DNA of 48,551 nucleotides from assembly GCA_034698045.1 (NCBI GenBank), contig JAQGAU010000052.1, positions 1 through 48,551 of the forward strand, written 5' to 3'. The notes under the pieces are model-generated. The model worked only from the letters and a program-made list of their open reading frames with translations, was not told the origin of the DNA and ran no database searches. Origin of the DNA: Paramacrobiotus richtersi. Lineage: Eukaryota > Tardigrada > Eutardigrada > Parachela > Macrobiotidae. A program made the translations under genes and the position numbers. Below, piece by piece: positions 33,047-45,257 of the stretch. Within the stretch, counting starts at the first letter, position 1. Every line of letters begins with the position of its first letter.

Positions 33047-34349
33047 TATATTTAAACTTTGCTAGAGTTATGTCGGCATCTCAGGCCAACAACCTGGTTT
33101 AAGCTCACTTCGTCGCACTGGTCAGCCGTTCTCGATGAACTTAACCACTTTCTGGCTCAATAAAAACAGCAACCGAGAAATCCCGGCCGCGGTTTTGGAT
33201 ACCGTTGCGCTTGTCAGTGACAGTAATCTGAATGCGATGGATAATAAGATGTGTTCATCTCTGCCAAGTGGAGAATGTTCCTGCTGCGAAATGGTGAATC
33301 TGCTGAAGTGGATAGAAAGAAACATTAAGAATTCCGTGAATGGTCGTCACTTGATGCAATTTTTCTGTGGCAACGGTTCAAGTAGCTTGACACAAAAATC
33401 CATGTTTCACCTTAAGATGTTCACAAAGTGTAAGTCTGACATTATTTTCTTGACTCATGTACAAATTAATTAAGAAACGTGCGTTATACAGCGCGAAAAT
33501 GAGTGTTCTGTGCATCACGAACTTGTCTTCCAAGGAACGCACTCATTTCAGTCTGTAACTGTATATGAAATGCAGGAAATGCTCTAGTAAGAGGACTAAG
33601 CAGTAATCACGTAATCTGCCGAAAATAATTGTGCGTACGCAGCACGATTACAATCGGCCATTTACAGATCTATACATTAAAAACTCAGCAACGAATGCCA
33701 TTTTTCTGGTACGTAACCTATTTCAGTGCGTTCAACACCGATCTTGTCTGCAACTAAACTTTGATCTATTGATGGTCGTGTTCTGTAAGTAAGCCACAAT
33801 GATTTTGCCAACCAGAAAGCATTTTTCACTAATGGAAATGAAAGCAACATTACAAATGTATTTTAAAATCCCGAACTCTGGTGATACTTTGGCGGAACTG
33901 CAACAGGAAAATGTCGGTATAGAAATTCAGCGCGATGCGCAGTCTCGCACCCTGCGCAGGCTTTTCTGGATTAAAATTTGCAAAATGGATTATCGTAGAG
34001 AAGTCCATTGCATTGTATCTTTTTCACCACTAGTCACAGGGCATTGCAGTCTTGAAATAAAACGTTCGACGCTGCTACTGTTATAACACTTCGCCGTCTG
34101 CAATACTTAATTCCTAAGTTTGATCATTACGTACTGAACATATCTATCTCACGCAGGCCCCGTAACGGATACCACTGTGACATTCCCGCACCGCTCGTGC
34201 TACACGCCGCAGCCTCTTCGCATCGAATGCTCGCTCGGCCGTTTCGAGCTTCGAAGCTCTGTTTGGATGACAACCGATGCCAATACCATAATCTTTAAAA
34301 GCGATGGCCGACGCCAGTGTGACAACATTCTTTACGACCTTCAGCTTAC

Positions 34350-34480
34350 AGCTAAATATGCACCCGTAGACTTCTATTTTGTGGGCGATTTCTGTAACTT
34401 GGTTCCGGTTCCCTTAGAACTGACACACTATAGCTCGAAAGATAGAGAAAAAAATTTAGTTAGCAGTCCACGGTTGCAAG
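34350..34480 (+). repeat. SINE-like repeat fragment C, truncating exon C of copy 3
   Basis: CCGTAGACTTCTATTTTGTG, then GATTTCTGTAACTT, TATAGCTCGAAAGATAGAG, an A run and TTAGTTAGCAG match copies A and B at 2.5-3.0 kb. It starts right after the exon C sequence ACGACCTTCA. Confidence 0.65.
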
Positions 34481-35377
34481 GGGGTGTAGTGTCTGGATGT
34501 TGAGTAAGGTAACAGGGAACAGACACCATGCTTACACAAACGCCGACGTTTCCAGCAAAATGAATGGATATTGGTGATCAGCTACTGCAGTTCGTATGGT
34601 ACAATCATATCAGAAAGGATCAAGGTGCCGTGCGCTCTTCGCAGAACAGCGGACACTGAACAGACTTGGTGCGTGTGCAACATGTATGTGCAGTCCAGCT
34701 AGAGCGGGAGGCCGGGACACAATGTATAATATATGCAGATCGCCAGCAGAAGAGCGTGGGCCGCTTGTAGGACGAAAACTGAACCTAACACGCAAGAAAG
34801 CGGAGTTGCCTCTGAGGGGGTGGGAAAGAAACCACTTTTATGCATGACTGCGTTGGCGGGTGGAACCCTAGTAGATGTAATCACAAATTAGGGATCAACA
34901 CTATTTATTAAGTTGTTTACCGTTTTTCACTGCGCATCGGGCCGTCCCGATACTTATGACTTGTGAGCAACAACGCCAGCAACATAATACGTACTTACGA
35001 TGCGTCAAAGTTCGAACCGATACTCTGAATTTATAGCCTCTAGCTGTCACGTTCTGAACAAACTTAACAATCGGCGCTATCAATAAAGTCTGGAGAAACA
35101 ACAACGACCGTTGGACTTGATAGAAACGGAATTCGCGAACAACTGGTTTGACGAGCTATCAACAGGATTGCCGATAAGATTCGGCTTTCTTAATGGCATC
35201 CATGTTCGAAAGAGTGAGACTTGTATTTACTGACATGATCTCGTTGAAATAATGGCATATCCACGATTGTGCTACCTTCACTTGGCTCCTCATAGTAACA
35301 GCTGTCGATACATGTTTATTTCACCTGTAATATAACGTTGACCAAGAGCAGGTCGTCTCGCTGCACTTCCGATCAAA
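34481..35377. other. Intergenic; right half is the duplicated upstream region of copy 4
   Basis: 34481-34860 is unassigned. From about 34880 the sequence matches 47785-48281 upstream of copy 7 (TCACAAATTAGG/TCATAAATTAGG, GACTGCGCATCG, CCCGATA, GATAAGATTCGGCT, and CTGTCGATA close to the start). An ACAGCTGT element is at 35298-35305. Confidence 0.5.
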
Positions 35378-38300
35378 ATGGTAGATTTCCAGGTAGTGGT
35401 GGTATGGCTAGCACTGTATGCGGCAGGACACAGTACATGGTCTTTAGAATTGCCACATTCTACATGTTCTTACAATGCCTTATCCGAACTTCGCTGCGAA
35501 GGGGCTGTCTTAGATATACCCCACTCATTCAGTGTCAGTCTTGTCCCCTCCAACGTCACAATGATCTGGCTGAACTGCCCAGGTGCTTCAAAGCAAAATC
35601 AGTGCAACATGATGCGAGGAGATCTACAACCCCTGCCGTACCGAAAGGAACTGGTCACGATTAAGCTGCATGGATTCAAAACAGATAAAGGACAACTACT
35701 ACAACCAAACCGAGCAAGAATTCCAGTACCCCAGTTCTTGGCCAACGTAAAGCACAGGGTACTGATTCTGGAAATATGGTTCTCCACAATCGGCTACCTA
35801 GATGGGGAATTTTTGCGCGGATTTCATTCGTTACAATCGCTGTCCTTGATAGCGAACGATATTAGCACCATCGATGTCGAGTCGTTTCGGTTTCTAATGG
35901 ACCCTCTGATTCCGACACCCAGCACTGCACCTTGGCATTTAGCAATTCCGAGACTACACGAGGTCAATCTGGGAGAAAACAACCTGCAGGATCTCGACTG
36001 GGCAGTATTTAGACCGACAGCGCGCACGCTGGTAAGTACCTTATTGTGCTTGCTGTCACAATACATAAAATAGGACCGACCTAACCATTCACGGTTGATT
36101 AATTTCTGGCATGTTGTAGTTTACTATTGTCATGTGTTCTAACTTAAGTCTAAGGAGGAGTCACCGCACACGCTGGGACGATATTTCTCGTCGGTTCCGC
36201 TGCAGCGGCAGTACCATAAACAGTGAAACACGTGGTTTGCTAATTGATTAAAGCATTCCGGAACATACAGAGCACGTAACACTTAAAAACAGACAGTTCT
36301 GTAATTAATTTATTGCTCTTTACTGGTTGTCATTTCATCTGATCTCTTGTCTTGGGTTCACTAAACTAGTCATCTCTTTTCTGCAGTCTTAGCGTGTGGT
36401 TGATAGGAAATGGTTAGCGGAAGAAAAACGCATCCAGAGGTAGTTGGTGCTGTGCTTGCACTGAGGCACGAAAACTATTATGTTCGTGAAATTATGGCTT
36501 GCCTGGCAGCGTGATCCGTCAGCATGTCAAAGACTGCTGTGAGTGACAATATTAAGAAAAATGCGGATGAGCCATCGGAGCAGCCATAAAGAAGTCGAAA
36601 CCGAAGGCCCGCGGGACCCCGTTGAAAAGGACTCCAGCTCTCATATGCAAAGTGAAAGCAGCTCTAAGCGTGCGCGATCCTCCGACGCAAAAGCATTTGG
36701 CACAGAAGCTCGGAGTTTTCGTCATGACGATTCACCGCGTTGTGTCCTCAAATTTAGAAGGTAAAGTGCGGAGGAAGCACCGTGTCCATGCTCTGTCAGA
36801 TGCACAGGTTCGCCAACGACTCGAACAGGCACCTCGCTTCTTGCATTGGATTGAGGGACGCAAATGGAAGAACGCTGTTACCATGGATGAGGCATGGTGT
36901 TACCTTACAAACGCATATGGCCATCGACGAATCTACTATGAATTCAAAGGCGAAAAAACTAGTGGAAACTGGCAGAAATTTTGGAAGGAGTCTCACCCCA
37001 AAGGAGTCATGTTCGTTGCTGGCGTCTGCTCCCGTGGAAAAACCAAGATTCGTTTCGTTGAGCCTGGGGCTAAAATTGGTAGGGACTACTATGTTAATCA
37101 TGTGCTGAGGCCCGTCATTGAGGAAGACGTTCCACGTATTTTTTGCAAGCAACAATATCTGGCCCACCACGATAATGCTCCTGCGCATTCCTCTGCCAAA
37201 ACGCAGCGATTCCTGCAGGAATCGGGAATCAAATTTATTCCTGCGTCAGACTGGCTTAGCAACTTTCCAGACCCGGCGCCCATGGATTATAATGTGAACG
37301 GAATTTTTAAATGGGAATTGTTTTGATCATGAAGCTAATACTCTAACTGGTCTCAAGCGTGTAATGACTCATGTGTGGGACAACCTTTTTCAAACTGTGA
37401 TTTGCAAAGCGCTCGAGTCTTGGCAAACCCGTGTTAATTTGGTGATAGAGTCCGGTGGCTATCAGATAGAGCATATACTGTAAGAAAAAAATAAGAAGTA
37501 GAAGTTGTAATAAAAATTATGGAAGTTGTCCGTTTTTAAGTGTTACATGCTCTGTATGCATTAGGATACATTTTAAAATATGATGAATTTAAAAAAACTG
37601 TCTCGAGCTTCTATTTGCAAGCAGATCAGAGGTCTGAATGAACAGAAGAGCAAGCGGGCCAAAGCTCATTGCTTGCTTGTTAGAGCTAAAATAATACATT
37701 TATAGGCGCGTCTGAGAATCAGAAGAATTGAGTGTTTTCGAGTTTCGTAATTTAGAAAACCGCGCACTTTTGACTAAGGCGGCCATGCGGGTCAGAATTT
37801 CTGTTCACGCGCACTGCATTCTAGCTATCCACTGACCGTTTAGTGAACGTTTTGACGTTAAATTATGGAATTTTATACTCCATGAATAACTGAATAACTT
37901 GGTTGTCGATTCGTTCGATCTTTCCGTACACACAATTTCCATCATTGTGAACGGCGGAAATTTCACTCTGGTACTCTCGATTGTGTTTATTGTCCCTGGT
38001 GAAACCACACATTACAGCTATTCTTGACTTTCGCGGCATGTGGATCTGCTGCTGTAGGGCGTAATTTTACTTCCCCTGTGCATGTTCACGTGCATAAGGG
38101 AAGCTGCTGTACGCACGTACGTGGAAATGTTATAAGGTTGGTAATTGCGTGGCCGGTAGTATAGACTTCGCCCACCCCAATAACCGACTTTAGGTTTTGT
38201 AGAGGTCTATCAGTTTCCAAGGCCAAAAACCGGGGCTGAGCTCACTTCGTCGCACGGGTCAGCCGTTCTCAATGGAATTAGACTTTTGTAATCTCTGGAT

Positions 38301-39683
38301 AAACAACCTCGGTGAAATCCCGGCTTCTGTTCTGGACACCGTTGCGATGAACGATGGCGGTTGGTTTCATGTGGCTAGAAACCCCATGTGTTCATCTCTA
38401 CCCAGTGGAGACTGTTCCTGCTGCGAAATGATGGATTTGATGAAGTGGATAGCAACAAATCCTAAGTTGTCGACAGTTTCTGTGTCCTTTTCCTGTGGCG
38501 CTGGTTCCACTCAGCTATCAAAGTACTCCTTGTTTCCCCCTGCCATGTTCGCAAAATGTAAGTTCTGCAGTATTTTTTTGTTCACAATTTATGCAAGTTG
38601 CATCATACGGCACCAACGTGGCTGGTATTAACGGAACGGCGAACATGAACTTTTCAGTACGCAAACGCACTAGGGTGCGCATACAATCGTCCAGTGCATC
38701 CCGTCCCGTACGCAATTTTTTAAATAACAAACTGCGAAACTGTCATGTAAAAAACCTTGTGCTTTCTGCTGTCCTGAATAGCTAAACTATCACCATTAAT
38801 TTAACCCTAAGTACGTCTCTTCCTTCCCGCAGGCCCGGAAGCACAAACCACTGGTGTGACGTTCCCGCACCGTTTCTGCTATACACCGAAGCCCCTTCGC
38901 ATCGAATGCTCACTCGCCCGCTTCGAGCTTCCAAGCTCTACTCGGGTAACAACCGATGCCACTACTGTAATGTTTGAAAGCGACGGCCGACGGCAGTGTG
39001 ACAACATTCTCTACGACCTTCACCACAAAGTATTGGAGATGGCTAGTATACCCACAACGCGTACAGCCGGGAACGATGCCGTGCAAATCACCTGCGAAAA
39101 CGGAGCGCTTCGAGTAAACGAGGAGGATCCCGATGCATCTTTTGCCAATAAGATTATCTTCCAAACTGACTCAAGCCTAAGTTGCCACGAACACTTGCAC
39201 GAATTTTCGGGGTTTCTTTATGCATTGCCACAGAACAATCCAGGAAATGGTGAATCTTCTCCCGTCCTGCCGATCGATGTGTGGCTCAGCGATTTTCTCA
39301 TTTGCACGGTTGCGGCACCGTTGGTAGTGAACTGCACAGCAGGTGTACTGACCAGCTCGGAAAATAGTGTAACGCAGTCTCCAGCCATCACGCTGCTTCT
39401 TTATACAGACCACAGTCTTGACTGTCGCCTAGTTTTGAGAAGTGTGCATGAACATATTCTGAAACAGGAGATGGTTCAGATTAGTAGCTACATGTATGCT
39501 GAGCGAGAAGATGCCGTTGTGGCCGTTGTGCAGCACGGAGTGACCGTCATCACTGAAAACCAGCCGAACAAATCCACAAAGCGAAATCTGAAGTACTACT
39601 CCGCCCCCAATCAACTCAGTCGGAATAAATTTCGAAAACTGATGGAAGTCCTGCAGAGCCTTTTCGGAAGCGGTACAGCTTGA
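35378..39683 (+). CDS. Array copy 4: intact secreted LRR / triple-Cys-repeat protein, 599 aa
   Basis: Exons: A 35378-36031, B 38263-38557, C 38833-39683; total 1800 nt, phases 0 and 1, all GT-AG (CTG|GTAAGT, GGTCAG, T|GTAAGT, CCCGCAG). This is the best template of the family. Signal peptide MVDFQVVVVWLALYAAG, then a Cys-flanked N-cap (SNVTMIWLNC), LRRs (SLQSLSLIANDISTID, RLHEVNLGENNLQDLD, LDFCNLWINNLGEIP), and a C-cap (CSSLPSGDCSCCEMMDLMKW). Exon C contains repeat 1 (IECSLARFEL ... FESDGRRQC), repeat 2 (ITCENGALRV ... QTDSSLSC) and repeat 3 (VNCTAGVLTS ... YTDHSLDC), followed by the tail NKSTKRNLKYYSAPN. Intron A houses a mariner that leaves the exons untouched. No transmembrane segment, so it is probably secreted. 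Confidence 0.85.
36268..37554 (+). mobile_element. Tc1/mariner-superfamily element (DD37D type), 1287 bp
   Basis: The terminal inverted repeats start CAGAGCACGTAACACTTAAA and, at the other end, CAGAGCATGTAACACTTAAA (reverse complement); both ends are flanked by TA (36266-36267, 37555-37556). The element carries one degenerate transposase frame in plus orientation. It sits in intron A of copy 4, which is why that intron is 2.2 kb. Confidence 0.9.
36410..37483 (+). pseudogene. Mariner-type transposase, inactivated
   Basis: It starts with ATG 36410 (MVSGRKTHPEVVGAVLALRH) and ends at TAA 37481-37483. The catalytic region is visible: VTMDEAW, HHDNAPAHSS, and FPDPAPMDYNVNG; 37 residues separate the second and third Asp, which fits a DD37D type. 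The frame is interrupted by a TGA near 36512, a shift near 36560, and a shift near 37320, so the element cannot move itself. The part from 36622 to 37326 is continuously open. Confidence 0.85.
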
Positions 39684-41160
39684 ACGGCTCTGCTTTTGGT
39701 TTTCCTTTGCCGTCAGATGACTACAGATGGATCGATGCACCTCAATAATTAACCGATTAACAATGAACCTACTTGCATGCTGTATTTGATTTGTCTAACT
39801 CAAAACTTAGAGGAATTTATAGGCGAATTTTTTATTTTTATTCGAGACTGGCAAACAAAAGCAAGGAAACTAGAAACTGCAGAATGTGAACGGTTTTCCA
39901 GTCGAATAAGCGCATTGGTGGGAGCTGATACGATACATGCCGAATGTTCCGTAGCGAAGAAATGTTTCAAACTCTGCTATTCAGTTCTGATTCCCAACGG
40001 CGCAGAATCCTAACCACAAGCGTCTACCTGTTTGAAAAGCAGACGATACAAATACGAACTAATACGAACGAATACGAACGAACTAATATGAAACTGGAGA
40101 ACGCTACACTCAACACACATAAAAAAAGACAAGACAGAGAATGAACCACATACAAATGAAAAAGAATTTGTCAGAGAAGTTCAGATTAATTCAGTTCTGA
40201 GAATTTCGCCGATTAGAATTACAGGTGTCTTAGCTGTTTTATTATAATATTTAAGACATAGGTTTCGTACATCCAAATTATTTTATAATGTGAACTTTCA
40301 TTATGAGCGGACGTTTTATGCTAATAATACCACAAATAAATTAGGTATAAAATTTAAGTAATAGGCCTATCTTTGTTGGGCTAATATCAGGAGTAGTTTT
40401 TGCAAGAAATGCTGATAGCTCAACGTTCCACTGAAAACTCTGGTGCTGTAAAACGCTAGTAATTCGACGCCCGACGGCAAAATCATTTTATTAAGTATCG
40501 GCTCTACTGCGAAAGTCACACGGCACCCTGGTCCTGCCTGACCCGGATATATTTTCAATACGAACTGATGGCCATTATCCGTTGTTCTGCGTTTGCTGGA
40601 ACCGCTGTTTCGTAATCTTTGTTTACAAATGTCAGCGACATTTGGTCTAATTTTGCGTTGGACTAGCACTGTATTTGTGAGCGCTAAACGCCAGTAACAC
40701 GGTCATCAAAGTTCATACTGATTACAGTTGAATTTACAGCTCGGCTGAACCTTTCTGGTACCTACGTATGTTCGTTTTGAACAATAATTATATAGAACTA
40801 AACAAAACCGAGTAAATCAAATAAACAGCGTCATCAAATGGACCTAAGCAGCGGCAGTAAAGGCCATTGAACCACATGGAATTAACTGCAATTAGACAAA
40901 GACGAAGTTTGTTTGAAGAACTATCACGAAGTTCGTTGATAACGATTAAAGTTATACTAGTTTCCTGATGACGTTGTGGACCTAAGCGTAGGACTTGTAT
41001 GTAATTGGTATGACCTCGTTAAGAACATATTATGTAGTTACATCCCTGCTTCTGTTGCGTCCATTTAGCTTCTTACAGCTGTAACTATTTCTTTTTATTC
41101 CTCTTGCAAATGGAACCTTGAAAAACAGTGGTAAGCAGCATGGCTGGAGGTCCGATCAAT
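39684..41160. other. 3' flank of copy 4 and upstream region of copy 5
   Basis: A block with GTAGCGAAGAAATGTTTCAA and GGCGCAGAATCCTAACC (39950-40015) recurs after other copies. A short degenerate tandem run of AATACGAACG / AACTAATA lies at 40046-40090. From about 40640 the flank matches the upstream regions of copies 1 and 3. ACAGCTGT at 41075-41082. No gene is supported. Confidence 0.5.
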
Positions 41161-44100
41161 ATGATAAAGCTTCAGGTAACTGTGTTATGGCTGGCAGTTT
41201 ATTCGGTAGGGAACAGATATGTTACCTGGAACTGCCACATCCTGAATGCACCTACAACAGCGCTGGTGGTCTTTGGTGCTTGAAGTAATTTAGATATACC
41301 CTATTCATTTACCGTTAATCTGGTTCCATCCGACATCACCGAGATCTCGCTGCATTGCGCCGGTGCTTCGAAGCAACATCAGTGTAACATGATGCGAGGT
41401 CAATATTCTCTGCCGTACAGAAATGAACTAGTCAGCATTTCACTGTGGGGATTTAGGACAGATAATGCGCAACAACCACAACCAAACCGAGCAAGAATTC
41501 CACTGCAACAGTTCTTGAACAACGTAAAGCACGGAATAAAGGTTCCAAATATTAAGTACTCCAAGATCGGCTACCTAGATGGCGAATTTGTTCGCGGATT
41601 TCGTTCGCTGGAAGCACTCTGGCTGGGTCAGAACGATATTAGCACCATTGATTTCGGCTCATTCCAGCTTCTATTGGACCCTCTAATTCTTATACCCAAC
41701 GCTGCACCGGATATACCAGTTCCGAAATTATCGCAAGTGGGCTTCCATGAGAGCGAGCTGGAGTATGTCGACTGGGCTGTGTTCAGGCCGGTATCACGTA
41801 CAATCGTAAGTTCCTGATCGGCTTGTTCTGCTTTTAATCGAAATATTTTATTTTGTCAGCTGTTTGAACTAGAACCTCTCTGATTTTATGTTGATAGTCA
41901 TTTTCGTCACGCTGGTGCCTACAGTAATTACTCTCGTCATTAGCTCTACCGGTACCATACATAGTTAACAATTAGCACACTGAGTCCGCTTTCCCGTTTC
42001 TGCATCGGTGCATGACTGCAAGGGACTGAATGCAGCACTGTAAACACTGACCTTGGTTCTAATAACTAAATGCGTTCTGCCTTCAGTAGCGTTAATTTTG
42101 AAATGTTGATACATGCATGTGAAAAGATTGAAGTTTTAGAAGAGTAAACCGGGAGACAAAAGCCCTCCCACAAGCAACTCAGAGGCAGAAACAAACTCAG
42201 GTGTTTCCGACACGTACAATCACAATCGACCCAGCGAGCGCAGCCAGCGTGCGTTTTTAATTTTTTTGAATAGTGGATGGGCGTTTCACCACCAGCTTAC
42301 GGGCTTGTTAATTCGTAATTATTATTAATTAATATGAACAAATGAAAATTAGTTTTTTCTTTTGGATTTGTGGAACTTTCCATACACAAAATTTCAGCTG
42401 CCTGACAAGGAGAACTTTCATTCCTGTAGTGATTCAGTTAAGAGCAGCGGATTTCAGTGATATAAAACCCGGACGACCCATAACTTTCATAATATTATGC
42501 TGTGCGTTGTGAACGATATGAACGAAATAAGCGTGTAATGAATTTTGCCAGAGTTACATCGAAATCGCAGACCAACAACAGGGTTTAAGCATAATTCGCC
42601 GAACTGGTCAGCCGTTCTCAATGAACTTAACCGGCCTGCTTCTCCACGGAAATAACATCCGAGAATTCCCAGCCGCAGTTTTGGATACCATTGCGCTTGC
42701 CAGCGGCGGTAGGGTGAACGCGATGGATAATAAGATGTGCTCCTCTCTTTCAAATGGAAACTGTTCCTGCTGCGAAATGGCGAACCTGCTCAAGTGGATA
42801 GAAAGAAATACGAAGATTTCCATGAATGGTCGTCGCTTGGTGGAATTTTCTTGTGGCACAGGTTCAAGTTATCTGACACAAAACTCCATGTTTCCACTTA
42901 CGATGTTCACAAAATGTAAGGCTTTCAGTAGTTTCTTGACTCATGCACAAACTAGGAAAACGCGTGCGTTAGACGGCTGCGCATCACGAACTTATTTTCC
43001 AAGGAACGCATGTTTTTCAGTAAATGTTAAGAAACGCAGGAAATGTTGTCGTAAGTTGACCAAGATGTAACCAGGGAATTTGCTGAAAACAATTGGGCGC
43101 ACGCGGCATGACTACAGTATGAATTCTTCATTAATAACGCAGAAGCAAATGCCAGTTTTCTCGTACGTACGCTGTTTCGGTGCGTTCAACGGCCATCCTG
43201 TCTACAAACGGTGACTTTGAATTCTGAGCTATCGGTCGTCGTTTGTCCTGTTCTATAATCTTTGATGATTTTGACAACCAGAAAGCAATTTCAACCTAAC
43301 GGAAATCAAAGATGGCATTGTAAAACGCATTTCGAAATACAGTGTGATGCGGAGTCTCGCACCTTGCGCAGGCTTCTCTGGATAAAAATTTGGAAAGTGA
43401 ATTATCGTAGAAAACACACTGAATACGTATTGAATACGTATTGTTAATGTTGATCACCAGGAACAGGGCATTACAGTCGTTAAACAGAAACTTCGACGCT
43501 GATAAATTTGTCACACTCCGCTGTTTGCAATAGTTAATTCATCAGTTTGATCATACTTACGTACCGATCCTACTTACGCAGGCCCGGAAGTGGGTGCCAC
43601 TGTGACATTTCCGCACCGCTCTTGCTACACGCCGCAGCCTCTTCGCATCGAATGCTCGCTTGGCCGTTTCGAGCTTCGAAGCTCTGTTCGGATGACAACC
43701 GATGCCAGTACCGTCATCTTTGCAAGCGATGGCCGACGCCAGTGTGACAATATTCTTTACGACCTTCACCACAAAGTATTGGAGATGGCGGGTATACCCG
43801 CAGCTCGCACAGCCGACAACGATGCCGCGCAGATCACTTGCCAAAACGGGACGCTACTAGTTAGTGAGGAGGATCCCAATGCATCTGCGGCCGATAAGAT
43901 CATTTTCCAAGTTGACTCAAGCCTTGTCTGCCATGACATTTTGCACGAGTTTTCAGGTTTTGTCTATGCGTTGTCCGAGAACAGCCCAGGAAACGCTGAA
44001 GCTTCTCCAGTATTGTCCATCGATGATTGGCTCAGCGATTTTCTAATTTGTACGGATGCGGAACCGTTGGTGGTGAACTGCACAACAGGTGTGCTGACCA

Positions 44101-44414
44101 GCCCGAGAAAGAATCTAACTCAGTCCCCAGCCATCGCGTTGTTCATTTATGCAGACAACAGTCTCGGCTGTCGCTTAATTGTGAATAGTGTGCACGAACA
44201 TATTCTGAAGCAGGAGATGGTCCAGATTGATAGCTACACGTATGCTGAACGAGAAGATGCCATTGTGGCCGCTGTACAACACGGATTGACCGTGACCTGC
44301 GAAAACGAGCCGATCAAATCCACAAAGCGGAACCTAAAGTACTACTCCGCCCCCAACCGACTCAGTCGGAATAAATTCCGAAACCTGACGGATTTCCTGC
44401 AGAGCTTGTTTTGA
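41161..44414 (+). pseudogene. Array copy 5: exon A frameshifted, exons B and C intact
   Basis: The start (ATG 41161, MIKLQVTVLWLAVYSVGN) keeps a signal peptide. Base losses near 41215 and near 41280 break the frame, giving a stop at about 41275. From about 41288 to 41805 exon A is open again (NLDIPYSFTVNLVPS ... LRRs). Exon B 42612-42915 (LLLHGNNIREFPAAVLD; CSSLSNGNCSCCEM) and exon C 43582-44414 are open with correct splice sites. Exon C ends at TGA 44412-44414, a few residues earlier than in copies 1, 2 and 4. Repeat 4-like tail has VTCENEPIKSTKRNLKYY. With only the N-terminus damaged, decay is recent, or the damage is a sequencing error. Confidence 0.75.
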
Positions 44415-45257
44415 ACCGGTACAATTTGAACGGTGCCAAGATTGCATTTTTATCGCCGACTACGGAAGGATGCCAAACAGATAATTTCGTTGAACAACAA
44501 TGTGCATGCAGCATACCGATTATTAACTTGCTTTTGTGAACTAAACCATCATCAACTATGAACTATCTGTAACTTTTTCGAATGCAAAGTTCGTAGATAT
44601 GATGTCCATGACGCTAGTTGATCGACAGTGGCGAAACAGAAAAAGACGAACTCTGACGGCCTGATGCTCGACTGTCTTTCGACTGTTAACAGGAATAACG
44701 ATACGTGCACGACGTTACTGTATATGTATGTAGCCGACAAAATGCTTCGAAGTTCAAACTGGCTGTCTTTATCCAGCCGTAAGTAGAGCATACATACAAT
44801 CCACAGTTTAATATATCGACGGCGCAGAATTCATAGCTCAATAATTATTTGCAAATTTGAAAAATCACATAATACAATAATTGCGCGTAAAACCAATCAA
44901 AGCAGATAAAAAGTAATGAGGAAAACTTGCATACGTAGGTATACAATTTATTCTCTAAGCTGTAAATACTTATCATCTTCGAAAGAAATTCACAAAAGAA
45001 TTCAGAGCACTTAATCATTAAGAGAGAAAAAAGTTCACAAAAGAATAGCAACAACGAAACTGCAAAGAGAATAAAAGCCAAACATTGCTGCGAAACTTCA
45101 AGCAAGTCAAAAAAATCTGTCTTGTTTGGGTGAGAAACTATTGCAAGGTATAAGAAGCTCGGTGGCCCTGTAGTCAAGCCTTATCTATCACTACGATTTA
45201 ATTAATAATTGACGATTTATTGTCTTGTGCAGCGGACCGCGTGCATCCTTGAGGCAG
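44415..45257. other. 3' flank of copy 5
   Basis: GGATGCCAAACA at 44468-44479 is the shared 3' motif; GTAGCCGACAAAATGC (44730) is the second shared block. No gene is seen. Confidence 0.5.

Larger units (their letters stand above)
31109..34343 (+). pseudogene. Array copy 3: frameshifted and truncated
   Basis: Exon A 31109-31749 starts with an intact signal peptide (MVEFPVIVLWLAVYSVEYS). It is broken near 31350 (stop at 31382-31384), by one missing base near 31452, and again near 31680. Exon B 33126-33429 is open (CSSLPSGECSCCEMVNLLKW). Exon C 34157-34343 keeps the start of repeat 1 (IECSLGRFELRSS ... CDNILYDL) and then runs into a SINE-like fragment. The donor GTAAGT of exon A and exon B and the acceptor of exon C are intact. 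Repeats 2 and 3 are gone. Confidence 0.85.

Noticed and set aside
36543-37283. Secondary ORFs within the mariner
   Set aside because: Alternative frames of the transposase; only the 36622-37326 frame and its shifted extensions carry the DDD motifs.
38910-39740. Minus-strand ORFs opposite exon C copies (also near 15386-16114, 28897-29377 and 43557-43844)
   Set aside because: They recur opposite every exon C copy simply because exon C is conserved; they have no signatures of their own.
40046-40090. Microsatellite AATACGAACG
   Set aside because: Only three or four degenerate units; noted in the flank entry but too short to call a repeat array.
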